A model generated the notes under the pieces. The model saw only the letters and a program-made list of their open reading frames with translations. It searched no databases and was not told the origin of the DNA. From an uncultured Prevotellaceae bacterium (GTDB taxonomy: Bacteria > Bacteroidota > Bacteroidia > Bacteroidales > Bacteroidaceae), in assembly GCA_902768785.1 (NCBI GenBank), contig CACXMM010000019.1, forward strand, positions 1-58,873: DNA of 58,873 bases, given 5' to 3'. Position numbers and translations under genes: made by a program. Shown one piece after another: positions 1-7,999 of the stretch. Position 1 is the stretch's first letter; each line of letters begins with the position of its first letter.

Positions 1-75
1 TTGATTGACAATTACGGATCTTACATTATCCGTTTGCTTCTGACAGGTATCGGTGTAATAAAACATAAGAAATAA
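1..75 (+). CDS. C-terminal end of an unidentified gene (cut by window edge)
   Basis: Reading frame 1 is open from the first base and stops at TAA (73-75), giving 24 residues that end in IGVIKHKK. The stretch is hydrophobic (YIIRLLLTGIGVI) and then basic, as at the end of a membrane-associated or amphipathic C-terminus. Nothing here identifies a family, and it may be chance. The next gene lies on the opposite strand, so this would be the last gene of a plus-strand unit. Confidence 0.3.
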   Translation: MIDNYGSYIIRLLLTGIGVIKHKK

Positions 76-196
76 TCCTTTTTATATGAACTGGTTGTAC
101 GAGTTCTGGAAAACCATGATGAATATCCAGCCTTATTTGACCCTTAACTTTCTCTCGTACCCGCTGATCAGCGAGCCGCCACTGGCTCACTTATGG

Positions 197-646
197 TCAT
201 TTCAAGATAAACGTTACTGGCGCTTGGCTCCTTACCCTAACTCGCATGTTCTGATAGTGGCCAGGGATCCATGCTGGCATTCCGCTGATAACACGCAGCG
301 CTTCATTGTCAAGGCTTTCATGCACGCTCTTCTCTATCTGGAAATCAGACAAGGAACCGTCCTTCTCTACGATGAACGATATTACCACCTCGCCCTGAAT
401 ACCCTTTACTGCAGCAATGGCCGGATACTTCAGATGAGTAGAGAGATAGTGACGGTACATCTCATCACCTCCTTGGTAATACGGTTTACCATCTACTTCA
501 TCTTCTTCATACACCGTGTCTGATGCCGATGCGGGCAACTGCATCGGGCTAAATGCATCATCCTCATCATCACCGCACGAGAACAGCAGTGAAGTGAACA
601 GCATATAAGTTACAAATAACAATAGTTTCTTCATGATCTTCTCCAT
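197..646 (-). CDS. TonB C-terminal-domain lipoprotein
   Basis: 149 residues. An N-terminal hydrophobic signal ends in a lipobox (LLFSC, then acidic DDEDD), so the mature protein is probably a lipoprotein. Residues ~60-149 match the TonB C-terminal domain pattern: YPAIAAVKGIQGEVVISFIVEKDG, followed by the typical DNEALRVISGMPAWIPG segment. Such domains contact TonB-dependent outer-membrane proteins, but classic TonB has an N-terminal membrane helix and a Pro-rich linker, both missing here, so this is a stand-alone TonB_C lipoprotein, not a complete energy transducer. A second start (MKKLLLF, base 634) gives a more usual signal peptide and is equally likely. It follows a short barrel-like remnant by 2 nt and probably shares its promoter. 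Confidence 0.85.
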   Translation of the reverse strand: MEKIMKKLLLFVTYMLFTSLLFSCGDDEDDAFSPMQLPASASDTVYEEDEVDGKPYYQGGDEMYRHYLSTHLKYPAIAAVKGIQGEVVISFIVEKDGSLSDFQIEKSVHESLDNEALRVISGMPAWIPGHYQNMRVRVRSQAPVTFILK

Positions 647-648
647 AA

Positions 649-744
649 TTACAGGCAGAACTTATAACCTACGGTGAATTGGAACACGTTGTGCTTGGTG
701 GATTCACCCTCTGCACTCACGACCTTAGAAAACATTCTTTTCAT
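649..744 (-). pseudogene. 31-codon remnant resembling the last strand of an outer-membrane barrel
   Basis: A short reading frame starts at ATG (744) and stops at TAA (649). Its end, NVFQFTVGYKFCL, has the alternating hydrophobic pattern and terminal aromatic residue of the final beta strand of Bacteroidota barrel proteins. There is no signal peptide and no room for the rest of a barrel, so it is best read as a decayed end of an outer-membrane protein gene. It sits downstream of a good promoter and 2 nt upstream of the TonB-domain lipoprotein. It could also be a chance frame. Confidence 0.35.
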
Positions 745-834
745 AATAATATTGCCTTGATTGTTCTTTACATGTTGTCTGTCTTAATGTCAATACTAAT
801 TCGTTTTCTCATGAACCGATTATGCTTTACGGTG

Positions 835-865
835 CAAAGATACGATAAAGTGAGCGGAATACAAA
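835..865 (-). promoter_or_regulatory. Bacteroidota-type promoter for the TonB-domain lipoprotein
   Basis: On the minus strand the -7 element reads TATCTTTG (835-842) and a -33 TTTG lies at 862-865, 19 nt apart, matching the consensus TTTG / TAnnTTTG. Transcription would start near 828 and leave a ~180-nt leader that covers the barrel remnant. Confidence 0.55.
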
Positions 866-935
866 ACAAAAATGTTTTTTTTCCCAGCTCCGTCGAATTT
901 GTAATTCGGCTGAGCAGCGTGCGCTACGTGCAGAA

Positions 936-969
936 CCAACGGTCACTCATTGCGAAGCGGAGAGAAAAA
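936..969. repeat. Dispersed intergenic repeat, copy 1
   Basis: A 34-nt stretch beginning CCAACGGTCACTCAT recurs at 25,238-25,271 with only a few changes. Both copies lie in non-coding DNA. The rest of the 866-1,154 gap contains no convincing gene. Confidence 0.6.
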
Positions 970-1154
970 TTGCAGATATGGCAGAATTGTAAATCGGCGC
1001 TTTAGGGGAAGCCAAATAGATCAGCCTGGACGGCTGATAGTCCATAGAGTCCTATAAGTCCGTAGAAAACAATAGGACACGGATGGAACGGATGATGCGG
1101 ATATCCGTAGCTTGCGACTATAAAATATAAAGCAACGAAAAAGATGGGGAAAAA

Positions 1155-1186
1155 TTTGTTTATCTCGAAATAAATCTCTACCTTTG
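1155..1186 (+). promoter_or_regulatory. Promoter of the greA-HIT unit
   Basis: TTTG at 1155-1158 and TACCTTTG at 1179-1186 are separated by 20 nt, a full match to the Bacteroidota promoter pattern. Transcription would start near 1193, giving a ~110-nt leader before greA. Confidence 0.75.
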
Positions 1187-1219
1187 CCGCGGATAATTAA
1201 GAACTTAGATAAGAGTAAG

Positions 1220-1251
1220 GGATTCCGACATTGAAAAGATTGTCGGAATTC
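1220..1251 (+). promoter_or_regulatory. Stable hairpin in the greA leader
   Basis: ATTCCGACA (1222-1230) pairs with TGTCGGAAT (1241-1249) around a 10-nt loop, and the stem can extend by two more pairs. The bases after it are T-rich but broken (TCTTTATGTCTTT). It lies between the promoter and greA, so it may be an attenuator or a processing site. It has no gene of its own to terminate. Confidence 0.5.
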
Positions 1252-1303
1252 TTTATGTCTTTGCATATTATTTATAAGCAATCGAATTAAAACAAGATAG
1301 ATT

Positions 1304-1771
1304 ATGGCTTACATGTCACAAGAAGGCTACGACAAGCTGATAGCCGAACTAAGACGCTTGGAAGGTGTGGAACGCCCCAAGGCCTCAGCGGCCATCGCCG
1401 AGGCACGCGACAAAGGCGACCTGAGTGAGAACAGTGAGTATGATGCCGCCAAGGAGGCACAGGCACATCTCGAGGACAAGATCAACCGGCTGAAGGTGGA
1501 AATCTCGGAAGCAAAGGTTGTGGATACCTCGCGCCTGAGCACCGATGCCGTGCAGATCCTCTCAAAGGTGGAGATGACCAATCTTGCCAACAAGGCCAAG
1601 ATGACCTACACCATCGTGAGCGAGAGTGAGGCAAACCTCCGTGAGGGGAAGATTTCCATCACCACCCCCATCGCACAGGGGCTGCTCAACCACAAGGTGG
1701 GCGACGAGGTGGAGATTAAGATACCGCGTGGCACCATCAAACTGCGCATCGACAAGATCACCGTAGGATAG
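1304..1771 (+). CDS. greA: Transcription elongation factor GreA
   Basis: 155 residues, the normal length of GreA. The N-terminal coiled coil (residues 1-75) carries the conserved tip GDLSENSEY (38-46), whose acidic residues enter the RNA polymerase secondary channel and stimulate cleavage of backtracked RNA. The C-terminal FKBP-like domain follows (VGDEVEIKIPRGTIKLRIDKI near the end). The HIT gene starts 35 nt downstream on the same strand, so the two are probably co-transcribed. A strong promoter and a hairpin leader lie upstream. Confidence 0.97.
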   Translation: MAYMSQEGYDKLIAELRRLEGVERPKASAAIAEARDKGDLSENSEYDAAKEAQAHLEDKINRLKVEISEAKVVDTSRLSTDAVQILSKVEMTNLANKAKMTYTIVSESEANLREGKISITTPIAQGLLNHKVGDEVEIKIPRGTIKLRIDKITVG

Positions 1772-1806
1772 TTCACCGTAAAGCGTTCACCATTAAAGTT
1801 AAGCGT

Positions 1807-2205
1807 ATGGATATTTTCAGTAAGATTGCCGCTGGTGAGATTCCCAGCTACAAATGTGCAGAGAGTGATCAGTTCTATGCATTCCTCGACATCAACCCGT
1901 TGGTAAAAGGTCACACGTTAGTGATCCCACGGCGCGAGGTTGACTATGTATTTGACATGGACGACGAGGAGATTGGGGCCTATATGCAGTTTGCCAAGAA
2001 GGTGGCTGTGGCCATTAAACGTGCCTTCCCCTGTGTGAAGGTGGGCATGGCCGTGCTCGGTCTGGAGGTGCCCCACGCTCATATCCATCTCATTCCCATG
2101 CAGAGTGAGAAGGACATGCTTTTCAGTAACCCGAAGCTGAAACTGTCGGAGGAGGAGTTCAAGGATATTTCCAGCAGGATCCTCAAGGAGTTTGAAGGGT
2201 TATAG
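1807..2205 (+). CDS. HIT family nucleotide hydrolase
   Basis: 132 residues. The histidine triad VPHAHIHLIP puts His at 90, 92 and 94; in HIT/HINT proteins the middle one attacks the phosphate of AMP-linked substrates. The N-terminal part (MDIFSKIAAGEIPSYK, AFLDINPLVKGHTLVIPRRE) is typical of bacterial HinT-like proteins, which hydrolyse purine nucleoside phosphoramidates and acyl-AMPs. It follows greA by 35 nt and ends in a strong hairpin shared with the converging manC gene. The physiological substrate cannot be read from sequence. Confidence 0.93.
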   Translation: MDIFSKIAAGEIPSYKCAESDQFYAFLDINPLVKGHTLVIPRREVDYVFDMDDEEIGAYMQFAKKVAVAIKRAFPCVKVGMAVLGLEVPHAHIHLIPMQSEKDMLFSNPKLKLSEEEFKDISSRILKEFEGL

Positions 2206-2216
2206 AATATCTGTTA

Positions 2217-2244
2217 TCGAGGGCTCGGAGACACGAGCCCTCGA
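2217..2244. terminator. Bidirectional hairpin between HIT gene and manC
   Basis: A perfect 11-bp stem, TCGAGGGCTCG with CGAGCCCTCGA, and a 6-nt loop lie between the stop codons of two converging genes. There is no long T tract on either side, but the position and stem strength fit a shared terminator. Confidence 0.75.
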
Positions 2245-2249
2245 CTGTA

Positions 2250-3341
2250 TCAAATATAGTCCTCCCCATACTTGATCTGCACCTCACTGATATATTTCCT
2301 GATCAGTGCAGAGGAGTCTTCTTTCTTGCAGATCAATAACACATTACCTTGTTCTGCCACGATGAAGCCTTCGAGGCCGTGGATGATTCCCATGTGGTCG
2401 GCAGGCAGTTTGATGATATTATCGCGACTGTTCTCGATAATCAGCTGACTGCTGATCACCACGTTGTCGCCATCACCTTTCTTCATACCCTCATAGATGG
2501 AGTGCCACATACCCAGATCAGCCCAGCCGAAATCACAGCTCATCACATACACGGAGTCATTACCGTCGAGGAGTCCGGAGTCAATTGACACGTTGGGATA
2601 CGATGGGAATTTCTCCTCAATGAACAGAAGTTCCTCTTCCAACGTCACCTCACGCTCCTCATCGATCTGTCGCAACACCCTGGGGAAGATGCGATGCAGA
2701 CAGTCACGCATGTGTCGTACACTTGACAGATACAGACCCGTGTTCCACAGGAACTCGCCGCTCTCCATGAACATCTGGGCAAATTGCCTGTCGGGCTTCT
2801 CGGTGAATGACTTCACCTCAAAGACAAGGTCGTGAGGAGTAGGCTCCCCCATCTGTATATAACCATAGCCTGGTTCCGGACGCGTGGGTTTCACACCCAT
2901 GGTCAGCACGATATCATGATCGGCGACCAAGTCCAGGCCCTTCTGGATATTCTCCAGGAAACGTTCCTCCTTGAAAACAGCCTGATCAGAAGGTACCACA
3001 GCCAAACGGGCATTCTGACAACGGCGCCAGATACGATAGGTAGCCCATGCCACACTGGGTGCGGTATTCCGATGGATAGGCTCACTCAGCACATTTTCTG
3101 GTGGTAGCTCAGGCAGCTGATCCAACACGTAATGAGCATATTCATGGTTTGTGCTCACGTAGATATTCTCTATGGGAATCAGCCTCGAAATCCTGTCGAA
3201 GGTTCCCTGGAGGAGCGTGCGCCCTGTAGAAAAGAAATCAACGAACTGTTTGGGTTTCTTAGCCCGGCTGCACGGCCACAAACGGCGCCCTTTACCACCC
3301 GCCAAGATTACACAGAAGTTATCTTTGTTATATGTTGTCAT
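2250..3341 (-). CDS. manC: Mannose-1-phosphate guanylyltransferase
   Basis: 363 residues. The nucleotidyltransferase signature is clear near the N-terminus: VILAGGKGRRLWPCSR followed by KKPKQF. The enzyme joins mannose-1-phosphate and GTP to give GDP-mannose, the precursor of GDP-fucose and of mannose in surface polysaccharides. Length fits the single-domain form, without the fused phosphomannose isomerase cupin domain found in the longer bifunctional proteins. Later family motifs (TEKP, LWNTGLYL, DFGWADLGMW) are present. It stands alone on the minus strand, with its own promoter at 3,376-3,407. Confidence 0.95.
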   Translation of the reverse strand: MTTYNKDNFCVILAGGKGRRLWPCSRAKKPKQFVDFFSTGRTLLQGTFDRISRLIPIENIYVSTNHEYAHYVLDQLPELPPENVLSEPIHRNTAPSVAWATYRIWRRCQNARLAVVPSDQAVFKEERFLENIQKGLDLVADHDIVLTMGVKPTRPEPGYGYIQMGEPTPHDLVFEVKSFTEKPDRQFAQMFMESGEFLWNTGLYLSSVRHMRDCLHRIFPRVLRQIDEEREVTLEEELLFIEEKFPSYPNVSIDSGLLDGNDSVYVMSCDFGWADLGMWHSIYEGMKKGDGDNVVISSQLIIENSRDNIIKLPADHMGIIHGLEGFIVAEQGNVLLICKKEDSSALIRKYISEVQIKYGEDYI

Positions 3342-3375
3342 GATAGTAGCTTTAAGTTATATCGTTTTGACGGTA

Positions 3376-3407
3376 CTAAGATACATAATTATCATGGAGC
3401 CTGCAAA
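3376..3407 (-). promoter_or_regulatory. Promoter of manC
   Basis: The minus strand shows TTTG (3404-3407), 20 nt, then TATCTTAG (3376-3383), one base off the TAnnTTTG consensus. The 3,342-3,569 gap separates divergent genes; no clear plus-strand promoter was found for the barrel protein. Confidence 0.55.
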
Positions 3408-3569
3408 TAAAACCATAGTTTTTTAGAAATTTTGACAAAATAGGAGAACCGTTATCAGGAGAAATAGGGATTTCCCCCTTCGTTTTTAGGAAAAAACCTG
3501 ATGGACGGTTGGCGTTTTTTCTGTTATTTTGCCAGCGATAACAGAGTAGTAACCCTAAAAGAGAAGAAA

Positions 3570-4265
3570 ATGAAGAAGATAATCATCCTGGCAATGTTCA
3601 GTGTGCTCACTGTCTTGCCACTGCAAGCCCAGAGCTATCGTCACAGCAGATATTACAATCCCCGTTCGGGTCGTCTCGATTACAGTCAGCGTAACCACCG
3701 CAGTACATACTGGAACAACGATGCCTATTTCGGTTTCCGCATAGGTCCGTCATTCAGCACCGTGAACAGTGATGACATCTATCTGGATGGGAGCAGCATG
3801 AAAACAGGACTGAACGCCGGAGTGGCAGCAGGCTTCGCCGTAGTGCCCCATACCCCGTTGTATCTGGAGACAGGTCTCTATTATACTGAGAAAGGCGGTA
3901 AGGGTAAAGTGGGTGGTGACAAATTCACCTATCAGCTGAACTACTTGGAGATGCCACTGGTGATGAAGTACCGCATCGATATCGACCGTGGCTTCTCCAT
4001 CCAGCCGTTCCTCGGCGGCTATCTGGCCTGCGGTGTGTGTGGAAAGATTAAGGACTTCGGCGAACGTGCCGCCTACAGCTCATTCTCCGACAATCCCTAT
4101 TCCTTCCAACGCTTCGATGGGGGTCTGAAGACGGGATGCGGTCTCCAGTTTGATATGTTCTACGCAGAGGTCAGCTACGACTTAGGACTGGCGAACATCT
4201 GTCATGACGACTTCGACACCAGTAAGAACAGTGCGCTGACACTGAACGTGGGAATCAACTTTTAG
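3570..4265 (+). CDS. Porin-family (PorT-like) outer-membrane beta-barrel protein
   Basis: 231 residues from the start MKKIIILAMFSVLTVLPLQAQ, a Sec signal peptide ending in the common Bacteroidota cleavage pattern AQ. I prefer this start to the one 69 nt upstream because it begins the signal peptide. The mature part is built of alternating strands (YFGFRIGPSFSTV, LYLETGLYYTEKG, LEMPLVMKYRI, AEVSYDLGLANI) and ends LNVGINF with a terminal Phe, as outer-membrane barrels do. The family is the small eight-stranded porin-like group; function is unknown. The stop overlaps the end of coaW by 11 nt in a convergent arrangement. Confidence 0.85.
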   Translation: MKKIIILAMFSVLTVLPLQAQSYRHSRYYNPRSGRLDYSQRNHRSTYWNNDAYFGFRIGPSFSTVNSDDIYLDGSSMKTGLNAGVAAGFAVVPHTPLYLETGLYYTEKGGKGKVGGDKFTYQLNYLEMPLVMKYRIDIDRGFSIQPFLGGYLACGVCGKIKDFGERAAYSSFSDNPYSFQRFDGGLKTGCGLQFDMFYAEVSYDLGLANICHDDFDTSKNSALTLNVGINF

Positions 4266-5079
4266 TATAGCACAGTGCCGCACCAATGGCGGTACAGAAC
4301 TCTGAGTACTTCGGGATGATATAGCGCACTCCGTACAGCTTCTCCATCTCAGGGAAGATCAGCTTACACTGTGGGAGAAGGGTGAGATTGCCGATCATCA
4401 CGAAGTCCTTGATACCAATGCCTAACGAGGAGAGATAAGTGGCCGAGCCAATGGTTTGTACAACAGTACAGATCAGGCCGGCTGCGATATCCTCTTGTGA
4501 GGCTGTGGTCTTCACGTTTCCGAAGATAGAAGCCGTGGCATCCAGGGGCAGACCAGGCAGGGGCACAGCACTGATATCACCAATCTGAAGGTTCACGTTG
4601 GCGATATTTCCGTTTTCCGCCAGATGAGCCACATGTTTGATATCATCGGTTCCGAGCAGCAGTTGGGACAGTCCCTTGAGGGTACCGCCCCCAATACCCA
4701 TACCACCGATATGCCTGATCTGGTCGCCATCCACTTGTACGAACGACGTACCCGTTCCCATACTCACCACCAACATCCGATCTTGCTTCGACTCATAGCG
4801 TGCACCCAGTCCGTCGGCAATAAACTCCTCGGCTTTCCGGGTGGGCAGACCATAGATAGGCTCGTTCACATAGGCGCTTCCCACTCCGGTCAACATCACC
4901 TGCTCCACCTCTTTGAGCTGAATGTTGTTGTCGTGAAGATATTTTCCGAAGGCCCCGTAAAGGGAGGTCACAGGATCGGTAGCCCGGATACGAATAGGTG
5001 AGATTACTTCGCCGTTGCGCAGTCCGACGATCTTCGTGGTACTGGTGCCCACATCAATGCCAATTACCGTTTTCATCAT
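4255..5079 (-). CDS. coaW: Type II pantothenate kinase
   Basis: 274 residues (the second Met, base 5076, may be the true start). It belongs to the ASKHA fold: phosphate-1 loop GIDVGTSTTKIVG near the N-terminus, MLTGVGSAYV, then VVSMGTGTSFV and GGMGIGGGTLKGLSQLLLG, all characteristic of CoaW. It phosphorylates pantothenate in the first step of coenzyme A synthesis. Type II kinases are best known from Staphylococcus and eukaryotes, and type II-like forms also occur in Bacteroidota. A good -7 element (TATTTTTG, 5109-5116) lies ~30 nt upstream, but a matching -33 element is not at the right distance. Confidence 0.9.
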   Translation of the reverse strand: MMKTVIGIDVGTSTTKIVGLRNGEVISPIRIRATDPVTSLYGAFGKYLHDNNIQLKEVEQVMLTGVGSAYVNEPIYGLPTRKAEEFIADGLGARYESKQDRMLVVSMGTGTSFVQVDGDQIRHIGGMGIGGGTLKGLSQLLLGTDDIKHVAHLAENGNIANVNLQIGDISAVPLPGLPLDATASIFGNVKTTASQEDIAAGLICTVVQTIGSATYLSSLGIGIKDFVMIGNLTLLPQCKLIFPEMEKLYGVRYIIPKYSEFCTAIGAALCYTKS

Positions 5080-5157
5080 GTTGAGCTGTTTTATTGTTTA
5101 TGGTGGTGCAAAAATACGAAGATTCACCGACAAAAACGAATGATTTACCAATAATCC

Positions 5158-5199
5158 ATAAAAAAAGCTCCTGACCCAAGGAGGGGCAAGAGCCTTTAT
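5158..5199 (-). terminator. Rho-independent terminator of eno
   Basis: On the minus strand a GC-rich, slightly bulged stem (right arm of about 14 nt starting AAAGGCTC, left arm ending GAGCTTT) is followed by seven T residues (complement of 5160-5166). It lies ~75 nt after the enolase stop. Confidence 0.75.
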
Positions 5200-5272
5200 G
5201 AAGTTGAGAATGTGATATCTCATTCAACATTCCACAAAAACAGTAGCAAGCGAAGCTTGCGAAAGTTGGAAT

Positions 5273-6610
<1,338 letters not shown>

Positions 6611-6655
6611 TCATACGTGTATTCAAGTAATTCACATGATTGAATAATGCGAATG

Positions 6656-6686
6656 CAAAGATACGGCGATTTTGGCTATCTTGAAA
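6656..6686 (-). promoter_or_regulatory. Promoter of eno
   Basis: On the minus strand a perfect -7 element TATCTTTG (6656-6663) is preceded, 19 nt away, by TTTC (6683-6686), one base off TTTG. Leader of about 70 nt. Confidence 0.55.
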
Positions 6687-6799
6687 ACAATCGTCTTTTG
6701 AATTACAGCCGATTTAATTATTTTTAATAATCATCGGTAGAGAATGCGAGCACTCTTTTTCCAATTGCTCAATACAGTTGGCAAAATCAAGTGCTCACA

Positions 6800-7939
6800 T
6801 CAGAACGGGGCGAAGGAATCGTTGTGTATCTGTTTGATAGCCATGCACTCCATCTCCACAAGCCATCCCGGACGGCATACGGGGGCGTTGACAAACACTT
6901 TAGGCTTATCGGGAAACCGCTCATCGTAAAGTGCCTTGACGGTATGATAGTCGGAGATATCGCGCAGATAGACAATCATCTGAGTAACCTCCTCATAGGT
7001 ACACTCCGCCTCGTTGAGCAAGGCCTCCACGTTCCCCCACATGTGACGTGTCTGTGCGGCGACGTCACCAGGATGCACGATCTCACCCTTGTTATTGATA
7101 CTGGCCGTACCCGAGATGAAGACATGACGGCGATCACCGTAGTCAAGATAGGTGCCGCGCTCAAAGCTCACCCCATAGTCGCTGGTACGATTCAGGTAAT
7201 CGGCAGCATAGAGATAGTGCACCTGTTCCTTCTGAATACCATCCACGGCGTAGTTGTCCATCTGTGAGAGGACGTGGGCATCTGCCTGCCGGCCTCCAAT
7301 ACCTGTACTGGCGATGAAATGGGTCTCATCGGTAAGGTTCTGTGTGAAGAACACGGTATTCCGGGCTTTCACCACTCCTGGATAATTGTTATCGACATCG
7401 TTCACGAAGAACCATGTGCGGATACAGTTGTCTGACAGCTTACATCCTTCCTGCATCAGCTGCATGATATACTCGTTGAGCAACAAGCGAGTCTGATATT
7501 CAGAGTTCTTGGCCAGGTTATGAGCACTGGCATTCCACAGATGACGGTAGCTGCCATGCGTCACCTCATGCAAGCCGCAATGAAGAGCACGAGTCTGTAC
7601 GTTTGTCTGCAGATAGGCCCACACAGCCACCTTAGTTCCATCAAGGGGCGGCTGCTGAATAATCGACAGGGCATAGTCAGCATAGTCGAGTTCCATGGAG
7701 ACGACATCGTTCGCTTGGTTATAGGCATCGCTGAGGAAGTAGCGTTTGAACACCGTCTTTGCTCCCTGAAGATCATCACGCAACAAAGAGGTGTAGGCTT
7801 GATCAATAGCCGTCAGCTGGTCACGAAAGCTCAACGACCCGTTGCTCACATGGAGCATCAGATGGTATTCCTTCACCTCCGTGCCGTTGTCAAAGCAGCT
7901 GATCTCAGCATAAACGTTGTCAAATGGTTTCTTATTCAT
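6800..7939 (-). CDS. RidA/YjgF-like protein, possible chorismatase-type (FkbO/Hyg5-like)
   Basis: 379 residues from MNKKPFDNVYAEI. The C-terminal ~120 residues form a YjgF/RidA-type domain (VFISGTASINNKGEIVHPGDVAAQ, later AECTYEEVTQMIVYLRD and VNAPVCRPGWLVEMECMAI). The longer N-terminal part resembles the extra domain of chorismatase-like proteins (FkbO/Hyg5), which act on chorismate; that part of the call is a weaker match from memory. An upstream in-frame Met (7975) is excluded because a perfect promoter lies between it and this ATG, with its -7 element only 5 nt from the start. The mRNA is therefore probably leaderless or nearly so. Role here is unknown. Confidence 0.7.
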   Translation of the reverse strand: MNKKPFDNVYAEISCFDNGTEVKEYHLMLHVSNGSLSFRDQLTAIDQAYTSLLRDDLQGAKTVFKRYFLSDAYNQANDVVSMELDYADYALSIIQQPPLDGTKVAVWAYLQTNVQTRALHCGLHEVTHGSYRHLWNASAHNLAKNSEYQTRLLLNEYIMQLMQEGCKLSDNCIRTWFFVNDVDNNYPGVVKARNTVFFTQNLTDETHFIASTGIGGRQADAHVLSQMDNYAVDGIQKEQVHYLYAADYLNRTSDYGVSFERGTYLDYGDRRHVFISGTASINNKGEIVHPGDVAAQTRHMWGNVEALLNEAECTYEEVTQMIVYLRDISDYHTVKALYDERFPDKPKVFVNAPVCRPGWLVEMECMAIKQIHNDSFAPF

Positions 7940-7944
7940 GGGTG

Positions 7945-7976
7945 CAAAGGTACGAATAAGTAAGCGAATAACCAAA
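7945..7976 (-). promoter_or_regulatory. Promoter abutting the RidA-like start codon
   Basis: TTTG (7973-7976), 20 nt, TACCTTTG (7945-7952) on the minus strand, a full consensus match. The ATG at 7939 begins 5 nt after the -7 element, which places transcription start at or next to the start codon. Confidence 0.75.
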
Positions 7977-7999
7977 TGTATTTAAAATTTTATCTCTTC

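Noticed and set aside
86-523. 145-codon frame opposite the TonB-domain lipoprotein
   Set aside because: It overlaps the lipoprotein antisense and has no recognisable features.
679-1281. Open frames of 86-108 codons in the 647-1,303 gap
   Set aside because: They have low-complexity or random composition and cross the promoters at 835-865 and 1155-1186; only the barrel-like remnant on the minus strand looks protein-derived.
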